A stretch of DNA of 53,731 nt, from NCBI RefSeq assembly GCF_000768335.1, contig NZ_AVPT01000017.1, positions 1-53,731 of the forward strand, written 5' to 3'. Each line of letters begins with the position of its first letter. Within the stretch, counting starts at the first letter, position 1. Below, in pieces: positions 37,554 to 46,302 of the stretch. Source of the stretch: Lysobacter arseniciresistens ZS79. GTDB taxonomy: Bacteria; Pseudomonadota; Gammaproteobacteria; Xanthomonadales; Xanthomonadaceae. The notes below the pieces were generated by a model, which saw nothing but the letters and a program-made list of their open reading frames with translations, ran no database searches and was not told the DNA's origin. The translations under genes and the position numbers were made by a program.

Positions 37554-39878
37554 ATGCCCGATCGCCAGCCGCCGAGCCCATCGCCGTCGCAACCGGCCCT
37601 GCCGCCGCGGGTGCACGGCATCGTGCAGCGGCTGCTGGCCGCGCTGTCGAGCGACTTCCGGCGTGAACTGGACCGCCTGCTGGTAGCGGTCGAGCTGGAC
37701 CTCGCGAAGCAGGCCGAGCAGACCCGTGACCCCACGACCCGGGCGCAGCGCATGGCCGCGGTGCGCACCCTGCAACACAACGGCGCGCGGTTCGCACCGC
37801 TCGTGCTGCAGCGGCTGGAAGCGGCGCTGCTGGGCCTGCGGGAACAGCGGATCAGCAACGAGATCCTGCCGCCGACCACCCGCCTGGAAGGCCTGCGGCT
37901 GGTCGACGACGACGAGATCGACGAGGACGCCGAGTTGCAGGCGATCGCCGAGCGGATGGAACGCCGCAGCCGGCTGCCGTTGCTGCTGCTGGGCCAGCGT
38001 TTCGGCGTGCTGGCCGGCGCGCCCGCGTTCGACGCCGCCGACCTGCCGGTCGGGCCGCACGCCACCGTCGCCCGGCTGGCCGCCGCGGGCACCGATGCGG
38101 GCATCGACCTGGACACCCGGCTGCTGCTGTACCGCACGTTCGAGCGCCAGCTGGGGCCGGACTACGAGGCCATCGTCGAGTCGATGAACGCCCTGCTCGC
38201 GCGCGAGCGGGTGCTGCCGGGGCTGACCTACGTGCCGTTGCGCCGGCCACGCCGTGCAGTGCTTTCCGGCGACGCCACGGTACCCGAGGAGCCCGCCCGA
38301 CCGCCTGCAAGCCCCCCCGCGGCCGGCACCCCGCCGACAGGCGCCACGCCATCCGGGGCCGCGCAAACCGGCACCGGCGGCGGATACACCGGCTGGTCCG
38401 GCAGCGACACCGGGCGCGACGACCCCGCCGCGCGGGCCGGCTCGGAAGAAACCGTGGCGCTGCTGCGCCGCCTGCTGGCCGGCCGCGAAGCACTGCCGCC
38501 CGGCATACAGCCAATCCCTCGCGAAGCGACCACGGTCGCGCTGTCCACGTCCGAGGTCGAGGCCGCGCTTGCCGCGCTGCAGGCGCGCAGCGTCGGTTCG
38601 GCCAACCCGCCGGGCGTGGCCGCGATCCGCCAGGCCCTGCTGGCGCAGAGCCGGCTGCAGCGTGGCCATGCCGCGGCGTTGTCGCCCGAGGACAACCAGA
38701 CCTTCGAGCTGGCCGACATGTTCCACCGCGAGGTGCGCCGCCAGCTGCGCCCCGACAGCCCCAGCCGGGCCATGGTCGACCGCCTGCAGATCCCGCTGCT
38801 GCGCGTGGCGCTGACCGATCCCGACCTGTTCGTCGACCCGCAGCACCCGGCGCGGCGGCTGCTCAACGCGGTGGCCGAGGCCGGAGCGCGCTGGCTTGGC
38901 CCCGAGGAGATCGACCCCGACCTGCTGGCGCAGCTGCAGCACGCGGTCGAGCGCGTCGCCCAGCGCGGTGGCGACGATGCATCGGTGTTCGTCGCCGTCG
39001 ACCAGTCGCTGCAGCAGCATTTCCGCAAGGCGGCCCAGCGCGCGGAGATCAGCGAGCGGCGCCAGGTCGAGGCCGGGCGCGGCCGCGAGAAACTGCTGCT
39101 GGCGCGGCACCGGGCCAAGGCGGTGGTGGACGACGCGATGCGCGACCGCGCGGTGCCCCGGTTCGTGCGCAACGTGCTTGAACACGCCTGGGTCGACGCG
39201 CTGACGCTGGCGCTGCTGCGCCACGGCGACGACTCGCCGGAATGGCGCGAGCGCTGCAGCGATACCGTCCGTATCGCCACCAGCGCCGCAGCCGGCGCCA
39301 CCGGCGAACCGCTCGACCCGGAGACCGCTCGGCGCGTCGCAGTTGCGCTGGTGATGGTCGGCCACGACCGCGCCGAGGCCGACGCGATCGCCGCCGTGCT
39401 CGCCGGCACGTCGGGCGACGAGGGGTCGGAGGACGCATCGCGCACCGAGCTGGCAATGAAGATCCACGCCCGCACCCGGCTCGGCCGGGACACCTCGGTG
39501 CCCGCGCGCGACGACGCACCGCTGTCGCCCGGCGAGCGCGCGTGGGAGGAGCGCCTGCGCGCCCTGCCGCCGGGCACGTGGATCGAGTTCGACACCGCCG
39601 CACCGGACGGCATCGTGCGACGCCGGCTGGCGTGGTCCAGCCCGCGCACCGGCGATGTGCTGTTCGTGAACCAGCGCGGGCAACGCGTCGAGGACGGAGT
39701 ACCCGCCGACATCGCCGCGCTCGCGCGCCTGATGGCCGCCGGCACCGCGCGCGTGGTGCCGGCCGAACGCGGCCGGCTGGTCGATGCCGCCTGGCACGCC
39801 GCGCTGGCGGCGCTGCGCGGGCCGGCACCCGCCAGTTCGACGCAGGACGCGCCCACCCACGACGGAGAGGCAGGATGA
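37554..39878 (+). CDS. DUF1631 family protein
   Basis: 774 residues. The N-terminal block (HGIVQRLLAALSSDFRRELDRLL), the middle block (QTFELADMFHREVRRQL, RLQIPLLRVALTDPDLFVDPQHPARRLLNAV) and the helical C-terminal half fit DUF1631, a family of large soluble proteins of unknown function. A Pro/Gly/Thr-rich linker occupies about 240-295. The last 110 residues (GTWIEFDTAAPDGIVRRRLAW, DVLFVNQRGQRV) look like a PilZ-type beta barrel but lack clear RxxxR and N/DxSxxG motifs. The stop overlaps the start of a true PilZ gene (ATGA), so the two are coupled. A sigma-28-like promoter precedes it, hinting at a motility role. Confidence 0.82.
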   Translation: MPDRQPPSPSPSQPALPPRVHGIVQRLLAALSSDFRRELDRLLVAVELDLAKQAEQTRDPTTRAQRMAAVRTLQHNGARFAPLVLQRLEAALLGLREQRISNEILPPTTRLEGLRLVDDDEIDEDAELQAIAERMERRSRLPLLLLGQRFGVLAGAPAFDAADLPVGPHATVARLAAAGTDAGIDLDTRLLLYRTFERQLGPDYEAIVESMNALLARERVLPGLTYVPLRRPRRAVLSGDATVPEEPARPPASPPAAGTPPTGATPSGAAQTGTGGGYTGWSGSDTGRDDPAARAGSEETVALLRRLLAGREALPPGIQPIPREATTVALSTSEVEAALAALQARSVGSANPPGVAAIRQALLAQSRLQRGHAAALSPEDNQTFELADMFHREVRRQLRPDSPSRAMVDRLQIPLLRVALTDPDLFVDPQHPARRLLNAVAEAGARWLGPEEIDPDLLAQLQHAVERVAQRGGDDASVFVAVDQSLQQHFRKAAQRAEISERRQVEAGRGREKLLLARHRAKAVVDDAMRDRAVPRFVRNVLEHAWVDALTLALLRHGDDSPEWRERCSDTVRIATSAAAGATGEPLDPETARRVAVALVMVGHDRAEADAIAAVLAGTSGDEGSEDASRTELAMKIHARTRLGRDTSVPARDDAPLSPGERAWEERLRALPPGTWIEFDTAAPDGIVRRRLAWSSPRTGDVLFVNQRGQRVEDGVPADIAALARLMAAGTARVVPAERGRLVDAAWHAALAALRGPAPASSTQDAPTHDGEAG

Positions 39879-40231
39879 GTCGACAGGAATACCGCCGCGC
39901 CGACCGTTACGACGTGCCGGACACCGTGCAGGTGGTCGACACGATGACCGACCTCGTGGTCGGCCGGCTCGGCAACATTTCCGAGACCGGCATGCTGCTG
40001 ATCGCCTGTGCGCCGCTGGTCGACGACGCGCTGTACCAGTTCCGGCTGGAGATCGGCGACGCGCGCGGCGAGGCGATCGAACTCGGCGCACACCTGCTGT
40101 GGCAGGACCAGGCCAGCGCCGCCGGCCAGGCGTGGATGGGCTTCCGCTTCATCAAGGTGCTCGACGAACACGCCCGGCCGCTGCGCGACTGGCTGCAGTC
40201 GCTGGCCGCACGCGTCCAGCCGGGTCGGTAG
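39875..40231 (+). CDS. PilZ domain c-di-GMP receptor
   Basis: 118 residues forming a single PilZ domain. R7-x-x-x-R11 (RRADR) and N34-x-S36-x-x-G39 (NISETG) are the two complete c-di-GMP-binding motifs. The rest is the six-stranded barrel and a C-terminal helix. It should bind c-di-GMP and act on a partner, which is unknown; the coupled upstream DUF1631 protein is the natural candidate. AGGCAGG precedes the ATG. The neighbouring convergent gene, 21 bases away, encodes a c-di-GMP turnover enzyme. Confidence 0.92.
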   Translation: MSRQEYRRADRYDVPDTVQVVDTMTDLVVGRLGNISETGMLLIACAPLVDDALYQFRLEIGDARGEAIELGAHLLWQDQASAAGQAWMGFRFIKVLDEHARPLRDWLQSLAARVQPGR

Positions 40232-40252
40232 CGGGCACCCGCCGCCGGCCGC

Positions 40253-42868
40253 TCAGCCGCGCCGGCGGTGCAGCGGGACCGGTTCGGGCCGGTGCAGGTC
40301 GAATCCCTGCGCATAGTCGACCCCGATCGCCGCCAGCGCGTCGAGCACCTCGACGCTCGACACCCACTCGGCGATCACCACCATCCCGCGCTGGTGGCCG
40401 ATGTCGTTGACCGCGCGGACGATCGCGTGGCTCATCGGGTCGGTCAACAGGTCACGGATGAAGCTGCCGTCGATCTTGATGATGTCCACCGGCAGGTTCT
40501 TGAGGTAGCCGAACGAGGACATGCCGGCGCCGAAGTCGTCGAGCGCGAGCTTGCAGCCGGCATCGCGCAGCCGGCCGAGGAAGCGCCCGACCTGCGACAG
40601 GTTGCGCACCGCCACCGTCTCGGTGATCTCGAAGCACACCCGCTGCGGGTCGACCCCGTGTGCGTGCAGCAGTTCGAGGATACGGTCGACCAGCGACTCG
40701 TCCTCGATGCTCGCGCCCGACAGGTTGATCGTCGCCAGCCCGAGGCCGGCGCCACTGGGGTGCAGCTGGTCGAAGTGCGACAGCGCGGTCTCGATCACCC
40801 AGCGGTCGATCATCGGCATCAGGCCGTAGCGCTCGGCCGCCGGCAGGAACGCGCCGGGCGGCACCAGCCGGCCCTGCTGGTCGCGGAAGCGCAGCAGCAG
40901 CTCGATATACGGCCGGCCGCGGTCGCCCGAGACCGGCCGCACCTCCTGGTACATCAGCAGCAGCCGGCCCTCGGCCACCGCCCAGCGCAGGCGGTTGGCC
41001 CACTCCATCTCGCCGTGACGGCGCGCGGTCTCGTCGTCGCTGGCCGAGTAGAAGTGCACGCGGTTGCGGCCGCCCTCCTTGGCCATGTAGCAGGCGGTGT
41101 CGGCCTGCGCGAGCACGTCCTTGAAGGCCAGCCCCGGCTGGTCCAGCACCACGCCGCCGATGCTGACGGTGATGGTGTAGGTGCGCTGCTCCCAGACGAA
41201 CACGTAGCCGTCGATGCGCTCACGCAGGCGCTCGGCCAGGTCGCGCGCCTGGCCGGCCTCGCGCAGGCCCGGCACCAGCACGCCGAACTCGTCGCCGCCC
41301 AGCCGCGCCAGCAGCACGCCCTCGCCGTCGAACTGCTCGCGCATGGCCGTCGCCAGCTGGATCAGCAACTGGTCGCCGGCGATGTGGCCGGAGGTGTCGT
41401 TGATCAGCTTGAACTGGTCGAGGTCCATGTACAGCAGCGCCGCCGGCATGCCGCCGGAGGACAGCGCGACCAGCACGCGTTCGACCCGGCGCTCGAACTC
41501 GCGGCGGTTGTACAGCTCGGTCAACGCGTCGTGGCTGGCCTGGTAGCCGAGCAGCTCGGTGAGCTGGCGCTGCTCGGAGGTGTCGGTGGCGACCATCAGC
41601 AGCATGTCCTCGCCGCCGACGTCGACCCGGGCGGTCGAAACACTGGCCCAGAAGCGGTCGCCGGTGGCGTTGGACAACACCGCTTCCGACGGCGTGCCGT
41701 TGGCCAGCTCGCCGGCCTGCATGCGCAGCCCCAGCCGGTGGTCATCGAACAGGGCGGCCAGCGTCAGTTCGCCGCTCGCCTCGCCGAGCCGGAGCCGCGC
41801 CGCCTGGTTGGCGTAGGTGATGCGGCCGTCGCCACCGCGCGCCAGCAGCACCAGCGCCGGCAGCAGCTCGTTGAGCACGCGGAAGCGCTCCTCGCTCTCG
41901 CGGTAGCGCCGGCTCATCCGCCAGCCCTGCTCCAGCGCGCGCCGCCGCGAGGTCAGCACCGACCACACCAGCAGGGCGAACAGCGCGCTCGCCACCAGCC
42001 CCGGCCACAGGATCGACTGGGACCAGTCGGCCACCGCCAGCGGCTGCCGCATCGCGTGGACCTGCACCCGCCACTCGCGCCCGCCGAACAGCACGGTGCG
42101 GGTCACGTGGTCGCCGGCGTCGCCGTGCGCGAGCGGGTGGGAGTCGAACAGCGGCCGCGCGGTGCCGCCGGTGACATCGGCGACCGAGGCGTGGAAGGCC
42201 GCGTCGGCGATCTCCTCGGGCAGCGAGTCGCCGATCAGCCGACGCACATTGAACGAGATGGCGACCGAGCCGCGCGCGCGTTCGCGGCGCTCGGCCACCG
42301 ATGCCGGCGGCGGGCCCGGATGGAAGATCGGCAGGCGCAGCGTCACGCCTTCCGCGGGCGTGCCGCTGGCCTCCTGCTGGAGCAGCCGGAACGGCGCCGA
42401 CAGCACCGGCCGGTCGCTGTCGCGCGCGGCCAGCAGGGCGGCGAGGTTGGGCGGCTGGCTGGCGACGTCGAGGCCGAGCACGCGCTCGTTGCCCTCCCGC
42501 GGGGCCACCAGCCGGGTGACGTAGCGGCCGTCGGCGTCGCGCTCGGCGTAGGCCACCGCCTGCAGGCTGTCCAGGCGGTCGCGCGGGTGGAGGTTCTGGT
42601 ACAGGTGGGTGAATTCGCGCGGCTCCACCTCCGAGGAGGCCAGGAACAGCGATTGCACCGAGCGCGCCAGCAGCTCGCAGGTGCGCAGCCCCTCGCCGAC
42701 GGTGCCGGCGAGTGCGTCGGCCACCGCCTCCAGGTCGGCCCGCTGGCCGGCGTCGACCCGGCGCTGCTGCGCCTGCGCCAGCCAGACCGACAGCGCCACG
42801 CCCAGCCCCAGCGCGACCAGCGACCACACCCACGCCGCGATGCCCAACGGGGCAACGTCTCTCGCCAC
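40253..42868 (-). CDS. Membrane CHASE-PAS-GGDEF-EAL c-di-GMP enzyme
   Basis: About 871 residues. Transmembrane helix 1 (GIAAWVWSLVALGLGVALSVWLA), a periplasmic CHASE-like sensor (about 40-290; SSEVEPREFTHLYQ, LQAVAYAERDADG), helix 2 (SILWPGLVASALFALLVWSVL), a PAS domain (FRVLNELLPALVLLA, YANQAARLRLGE), GGDEF with intact GGDEF but no RxxD I-site, and EAL. EAL reads ELL, with INLSG, EITET, DDFGAG, IIKIDGSF and AEWV, so the main catalytic acids remain but the usual AEGVE is altered. Both activities are possible. The start is uncertain: an ATG at 42934 would overlap the pepQ ATG on the other strand, so the GTG at 42868 is used; a TTG at 42847 also fits. Confidence 0.88.
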   Translation of the reverse strand: MARDVAPLGIAAWVWSLVALGLGVALSVWLAQAQQRRVDAGQRADLEAVADALAGTVGEGLRTCELLARSVQSLFLASSEVEPREFTHLYQNLHPRDRLDSLQAVAYAERDADGRYVTRLVAPREGNERVLGLDVASQPPNLAALLAARDSDRPVLSAPFRLLQQEASGTPAEGVTLRLPIFHPGPPPASVAERRERARGSVAISFNVRRLIGDSLPEEIADAAFHASVADVTGGTARPLFDSHPLAHGDAGDHVTRTVLFGGREWRVQVHAMRQPLAVADWSQSILWPGLVASALFALLVWSVLTSRRRALEQGWRMSRRYRESEERFRVLNELLPALVLLARGGDGRITYANQAARLRLGEASGELTLAALFDDHRLGLRMQAGELANGTPSEAVLSNATGDRFWASVSTARVDVGGEDMLLMVATDTSEQRQLTELLGYQASHDALTELYNRREFERRVERVLVALSSGGMPAALLYMDLDQFKLINDTSGHIAGDQLLIQLATAMREQFDGEGVLLARLGGDEFGVLVPGLREAGQARDLAERLRERIDGYVFVWEQRTYTITVSIGGVVLDQPGLAFKDVLAQADTACYMAKEGGRNRVHFYSASDDETARRHGEMEWANRLRWAVAEGRLLLMYQEVRPVSGDRGRPYIELLLRFRDQQGRLVPPGAFLPAAERYGLMPMIDRWVIETALSHFDQLHPSGAGLGLATINLSGASIEDESLVDRILELLHAHGVDPQRVCFEITETVAVRNLSQVGRFLGRLRDAGCKLALDDFGAGMSSFGYLKNLPVDIIKIDGSFIRDLLTDPMSHAIVRAVNDIGHQRGMVVIAEWVSSVEVLDALAAIGVDYAQGFDLHRPEPVPLHRRRG

Positions 42869-42932
42869 GTTCGCGGGCTGCGGGTGTGGTGGGAATCCGT
42901 CAGAATCGTGGCTCTCCCGCAAGAGAACTCCC

Positions 42933-44276
42933 ATGACAGACCAAGAGATGTCGAAGTTATACACGCACCACGTCGAGGAACTGCAACGGCGCAGCGCCCG
43001 GGCGCTGGAGCGCGGCGGCCTCGATCACCTGGTGGTCCCCAGCGGGTCGATCCACTACCAGGTGTTCGACGACCGCGACTACCCGTACGCGGTCAACCCG
43101 CAGTTCAAGGCATGGGCGCCGCTGGTGCAGAACCCCGGCAGCTGGCTGGTATACACGCCCGGCGGGAAGCCGAAGCTCGTCTACCTGCAGCCGTTCGACT
43201 ACTGGCACGTGGTGCCGCAGGCGCCGTCGGGCTACTGGGTCGAGCATTTCGACGTGGTGGTGATCCGCGAGCCGGGCGAGGCGCTGGCGCACCTGCCGGC
43301 CGACCCGTCGCGCTGCGCGATCCTCGGCGAGCCGCAGAGCACGCTGGACGACGGCTCGGGCCGCGCGTTCGTGCCCAACAACCCGGCGGCGGTGGTGAAC
43401 TACCTGGAGTTCCACCGCGCGGTCAAGACGCCGTACGAGATCGAAATGATGCGGGCGGCGACCGCCCACGGCGTGCGCGCCCACCGCGCCGCCGAGCGTG
43501 CCTTCCGCGCCGGCGCCAGCGAGTTCGGCATCCACCTCGCCTACTGCCAGGCCGCGCGGCAGGACGCCAACGACCTGCCCTACGGCAACATCGTCGCGCT
43601 CAACGAGCACGGTGCGGTGCTGCACTACACCAACCGCGACCGCGTGCCGCCGCGGGAGATCCGCAGCTTCCTGATCGACGCCGGCGCCAGCCACCTCGGC
43701 TACGCCTGCGACATCACCCGCACCTACGCGTACGACACCGCCGGCGAGTTCCAGTCGATGATCGACGCGGTCGACGCCGCCGAGCAGCGCCTGTGCGACC
43801 AGGTCCGCGCCGGCACCGACTACCGCCGGATCCACCTCGACGCCCACCTGGAGATGGCGACGGTGCTGCGCGACTTCCGCATCGTCGACATGTCGCCCGA
43901 GTCGATGGTCGAGACCGGCGTCAGCGCGAAGTTCTTCCCGCACGGCATCGGCCACTACATCGGCCTGCAGGTGCACGACGTCGGCGGCTTCCTCGAGAGC
44001 GACACCGGCGGCACCATCGACAAACCCGACGGCCACCCCTACCTGCGCCTGACCCGCACGCTGGAACCCGGCGCGGTGGTGACGATCGAGCCGGGCATCT
44101 ACTTCGCCGACCTGCTGCTGCAGGAACTGCGCGACAGCGAGCACGCCGGCTCGGTCGACTGGGACCGGGTGGACGCGCTGCGACCCTACGGCGGCATCCG
44201 GATCGAGGACGACGTGGTCTGCACCGACGGCGATCCGGTCAACCTGACCCGCGAAGGATTCGCCGCGCTGGACTGA
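42933..44276 (+). CDS. pepQ: Xaa-Pro dipeptidase PepQ
   Basis: 447 residues (E. coli PepQ is about 443). The start MTDQEMSKLY, the conserved VNPQFKAWAPLVQNPGSWL and the pita-bread metalloprotease ligands match PepQ: Asp in LIDAGASHLGYACDITRTY, His in HGIGHYIGLQVHDVGG, Glu in TIEPGIYF and Glu in GIRIEDDVV. It cleaves X-Pro dipeptides with two Mn ions. GAGA lies shortly before the ATG at 42933, and a CAGAAT -10-like sequence is at 42901-42906. It converges on pepP with a 15-base gap, so two members of the M24 family sit tail to tail. Confidence 0.95.
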   Translation: MTDQEMSKLYTHHVEELQRRSARALERGGLDHLVVPSGSIHYQVFDDRDYPYAVNPQFKAWAPLVQNPGSWLVYTPGGKPKLVYLQPFDYWHVVPQAPSGYWVEHFDVVVIREPGEALAHLPADPSRCAILGEPQSTLDDGSGRAFVPNNPAAVVNYLEFHRAVKTPYEIEMMRAATAHGVRAHRAAERAFRAGASEFGIHLAYCQAARQDANDLPYGNIVALNEHGAVLHYTNRDRVPPREIRSFLIDAGASHLGYACDITRTYAYDTAGEFQSMIDAVDAAEQRLCDQVRAGTDYRRIHLDAHLEMATVLRDFRIVDMSPESMVETGVSAKFFPHGIGHYIGLQVHDVGGFLESDTGGTIDKPDGHPYLRLTRTLEPGAVVTIEPGIYFADLLLQELRDSEHAGSVDWDRVDALRPYGGIRIEDDVVCTDGDPVNLTREGFAALD

Positions 44277-44291
44277 GCCGGGTCGCGCCGG

Positions 44292-45626
44292 TCAGCCGCC
44301 CGCGGCGTCCGCCATGAACGCCTCGATCTCGTCGGCGCTGCGGGCCAGCGTGTCGGTCAGCACCTTGTGGCCGTCCTTCGTCACCAGCACGTCGTCCTCG
44401 GTGCGGATGCCGATGCCGCGCCACTTGGCCGCCACCGAGGTGTCGTCGGGGCGGATGTAGAGGCCGGGTTCGATGGTGAACACCATGCCCGGTTCGAGCA
44501 GGCGCGATTCGCCGTCGAGCCGGTAGTCGCCGACGTCGTGCACGTCGATGCCGATCCAGTGGCCGGTCTTGTGCGGGTAGAAGCGGCGGTAGCTGCGGTC
44601 GGCGAGGTGCTTCTCCAGCTTGCCTCGCAGCAGGCCGAGCCTGAGCAGGCCCTCGGTCAGCGTCTCCACCGCGGCCAGGTGGCCGGCCTCGTACGGCACG
44701 CCGGGCCGGGCCTGCGCCATCGCCGCGGCGTGGGCGTCGCCGACCAGGTCGTGCAGGATCCGCTGCTCGTTGCCGAAGCGGCCGTTGGCCGGGAACGTGC
44801 GGGTGATGTCCGCCGCGTAGCCGCCGTACTCCGCACCGGCGTCGATCAGCACCAGGTCGCCGTCACGCACCGGGCCGTTGTTGGCGACGTAGTGCAGCAC
44901 GCAGCCGTTGCCGCCGGCGCCGACGATGCTGCCGTAGGCCGGCACCGCGTTGCAGGCGCGGAACACGCGCTCCAGTTCGGCCTGCAGCTCGTACTCGTGC
45001 ATGCCCGGGCGCACCGCGCGCATCGCCGCCTGGTGCGCGGCGACACTGATGTCGGCGGCGCGCTGCATGAAGCGCAGTTCGTCGCGGTCCTTGAACAGCC
45101 GCAGCTCGTCGAGCAGGTGGCCGAGTTCGAGGAACTCGTGCGGCGGCTTGTTGCCCATCTTCATCATCGCCCGCACGCGGTTGACCCAGCCGATCAGCTT
45201 GAGGTCGAACTCGGCATCGCGGCCGAAGTGGTAGTACACCCGGGAGCGGCCCTCCAGCAGGCCCGGCAGGATGTCGTCGAGGTCGGTGAACGGGTAGGCG
45301 TCGTCGACCCCGAAGGCCTCGACCGCGCCGTCCGGGCCGACCCGCGGGCCGTCCCAGGCCTCGCGCTCGGGGTCGCGCTCGCGGCAGAACAGCACGGTCT
45401 CGCCATGTTTGCGGCCCGGCACCAGCACCAGCACCGCCTCCGGCTCGGGAAATCCGGTCAGGTACAGCAGGTCGGAATCCTGCCGATAAGGGTAGTGGGT
45501 GTCGCGGCTGCGGATCCGCTCGGGCGCGGCCGGCAGGATCAGGATCGCGTCGTCGCTGGCGATGCGCATCAGCTGCCGGCGTCGGCGCGCGTAGGCCCGT
45601 GCGGGCATGGTCAGGGGGGCGTGCAT
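44292..45626 (-). CDS. pepP: Xaa-Pro aminopeptidase P (M24)
   Basis: 444 residues. The N-terminal domain of the AMP-N type (RRRRQLMRIASDDAILILPAA, RDTHYPYRQDSDLLYLTGF) is followed by the catalytic domain with Asp ligands in LIDAGAEYGGYAADITRTF, His in KTGHWIGIDVHDVGDY and Glu ligands in TIEPGLY and IRTEDDVLV. It releases N-terminal residues next to proline. The start at 45626 is one base after the ygfB stop; 45608 is an alternative. The ygfB-pepP pairing matches E. coli. Confidence 0.95.
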   Translation of the reverse strand: MHAPLTMPARAYARRRRQLMRIASDDAILILPAAPERIRSRDTHYPYRQDSDLLYLTGFPEPEAVLVLVPGRKHGETVLFCRERDPEREAWDGPRVGPDGAVEAFGVDDAYPFTDLDDILPGLLEGRSRVYYHFGRDAEFDLKLIGWVNRVRAMMKMGNKPPHEFLELGHLLDELRLFKDRDELRFMQRAADISVAAHQAAMRAVRPGMHEYELQAELERVFRACNAVPAYGSIVGAGGNGCVLHYVANNGPVRDGDLVLIDAGAEYGGYAADITRTFPANGRFGNEQRILHDLVGDAHAAAMAQARPGVPYEAGHLAAVETLTEGLLRLGLLRGKLEKHLADRSYRRFYPHKTGHWIGIDVHDVGDYRLDGESRLLEPGMVFTIEPGLYIRPDDTSVAAKWRGIGIRTEDDVLVTKDGHKVLTDTLARSADEIEAFMADAAGG

Positions 45627-45627
45627 G

Positions 45628-46176
45628 TCAGTTGAGGCTTTGGCGGTGGCGCGCGGCGAGCACGCAGTCGCCGTGCAGCAGCAGGGTGGCGACCCGGACG
45701 AACTCCTCGATCTCCGCCAGCGCGGCCTCGTCCTCCTCGTCGCCGTCCTCCTGCGCCTCGGCGCGGGCAAGCCGGGCCAGGTCGCCCAGCGCCTCGGTGC
45801 TTTCCTCCGACAGCTTCGGCCTGGCGCCCGCGGCCAGCCCGAAGCCGCCGAGGAAGCCGCGGCACCAGTCGAACAGAGCGCCGCTGCGCTGCACCAGCGG
45901 CGCGTCGGCACCCGGCAGCATCAGGGCGAAGTCGAAGCTGCGGTCCTCCAGCTGGGCGACGCTGGCGGTACGCAGGCGGTCGAGCGGGCTGCCTTCGGCC
46001 GGCGCGGCAAGGGTGTCGTCGACCAGCACCTTCGCCGGCCACTCGCGCACCGGCGCACCGCCACCGGCGAGCCAGCCGCACAGGCTTCCGTGCAGTTCCG
46101 GCGCGGAGCTGGCAAGCGCCAGGCGGCGGATTTCGGCATCGACTTCGGACAGGTCCGGCAGGCTGTTCTGCGACAC
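45628..46176 (-). CDS. ygfB: UPF0149 (YgfB/YecA) family protein
   Basis: 182 residues from a GTG at 46176 (VSQNSLPDLSEVDAE). ELHGSLCGWLAGG, WCRGFLGGFGLA and an acidic region (AQEDGDEEDEAALAEIEEF) are the UPF0149 signature. In Pseudomonas aeruginosa YgfB represses an autolysis amidase programme (established for that species). The gene precedes pepP in the same operon and diverges from the large propeller receptor gene. Confidence 0.92.
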   Translation of the reverse strand: MSQNSLPDLSEVDAEIRRLALASSAPELHGSLCGWLAGGGAPVREWPAKVLVDDTLAAPAEGSPLDRLRTASVAQLEDRSFDFALMLPGADAPLVQRSGALFDWCRGFLGGFGLAAGARPKLSEESTEALGDLARLARAEAQEDGDEEDEAALAEIEEFVRVATLLLHGDCVLAARHRQSLN

Positions 46177-46242
46177 GGGTGCTCACCGCGGTTGTGGGCG
46201 CCCAAGTCTAGCAACGGTGCCGTCGCGGCCGCCTCGCCGCGA

Positions 46243-46272
46243 TTGGCAGGCGCGGGCGCGGCTGCCTACACT
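46243..46272 (+). promoter_or_regulatory. Candidate promoter of the propeller receptor gene
   Basis: TTGGCA (46243-46248, five of six consensus) and TACACT (46267-46272) are 18 bases apart; the start site would be near 46279, 24 bases before the GTG. Confidence 0.5.
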
Positions 46273-46302
46273 GCGGGCTGCCACGCCAACCGACGCGGTG
46301 CC

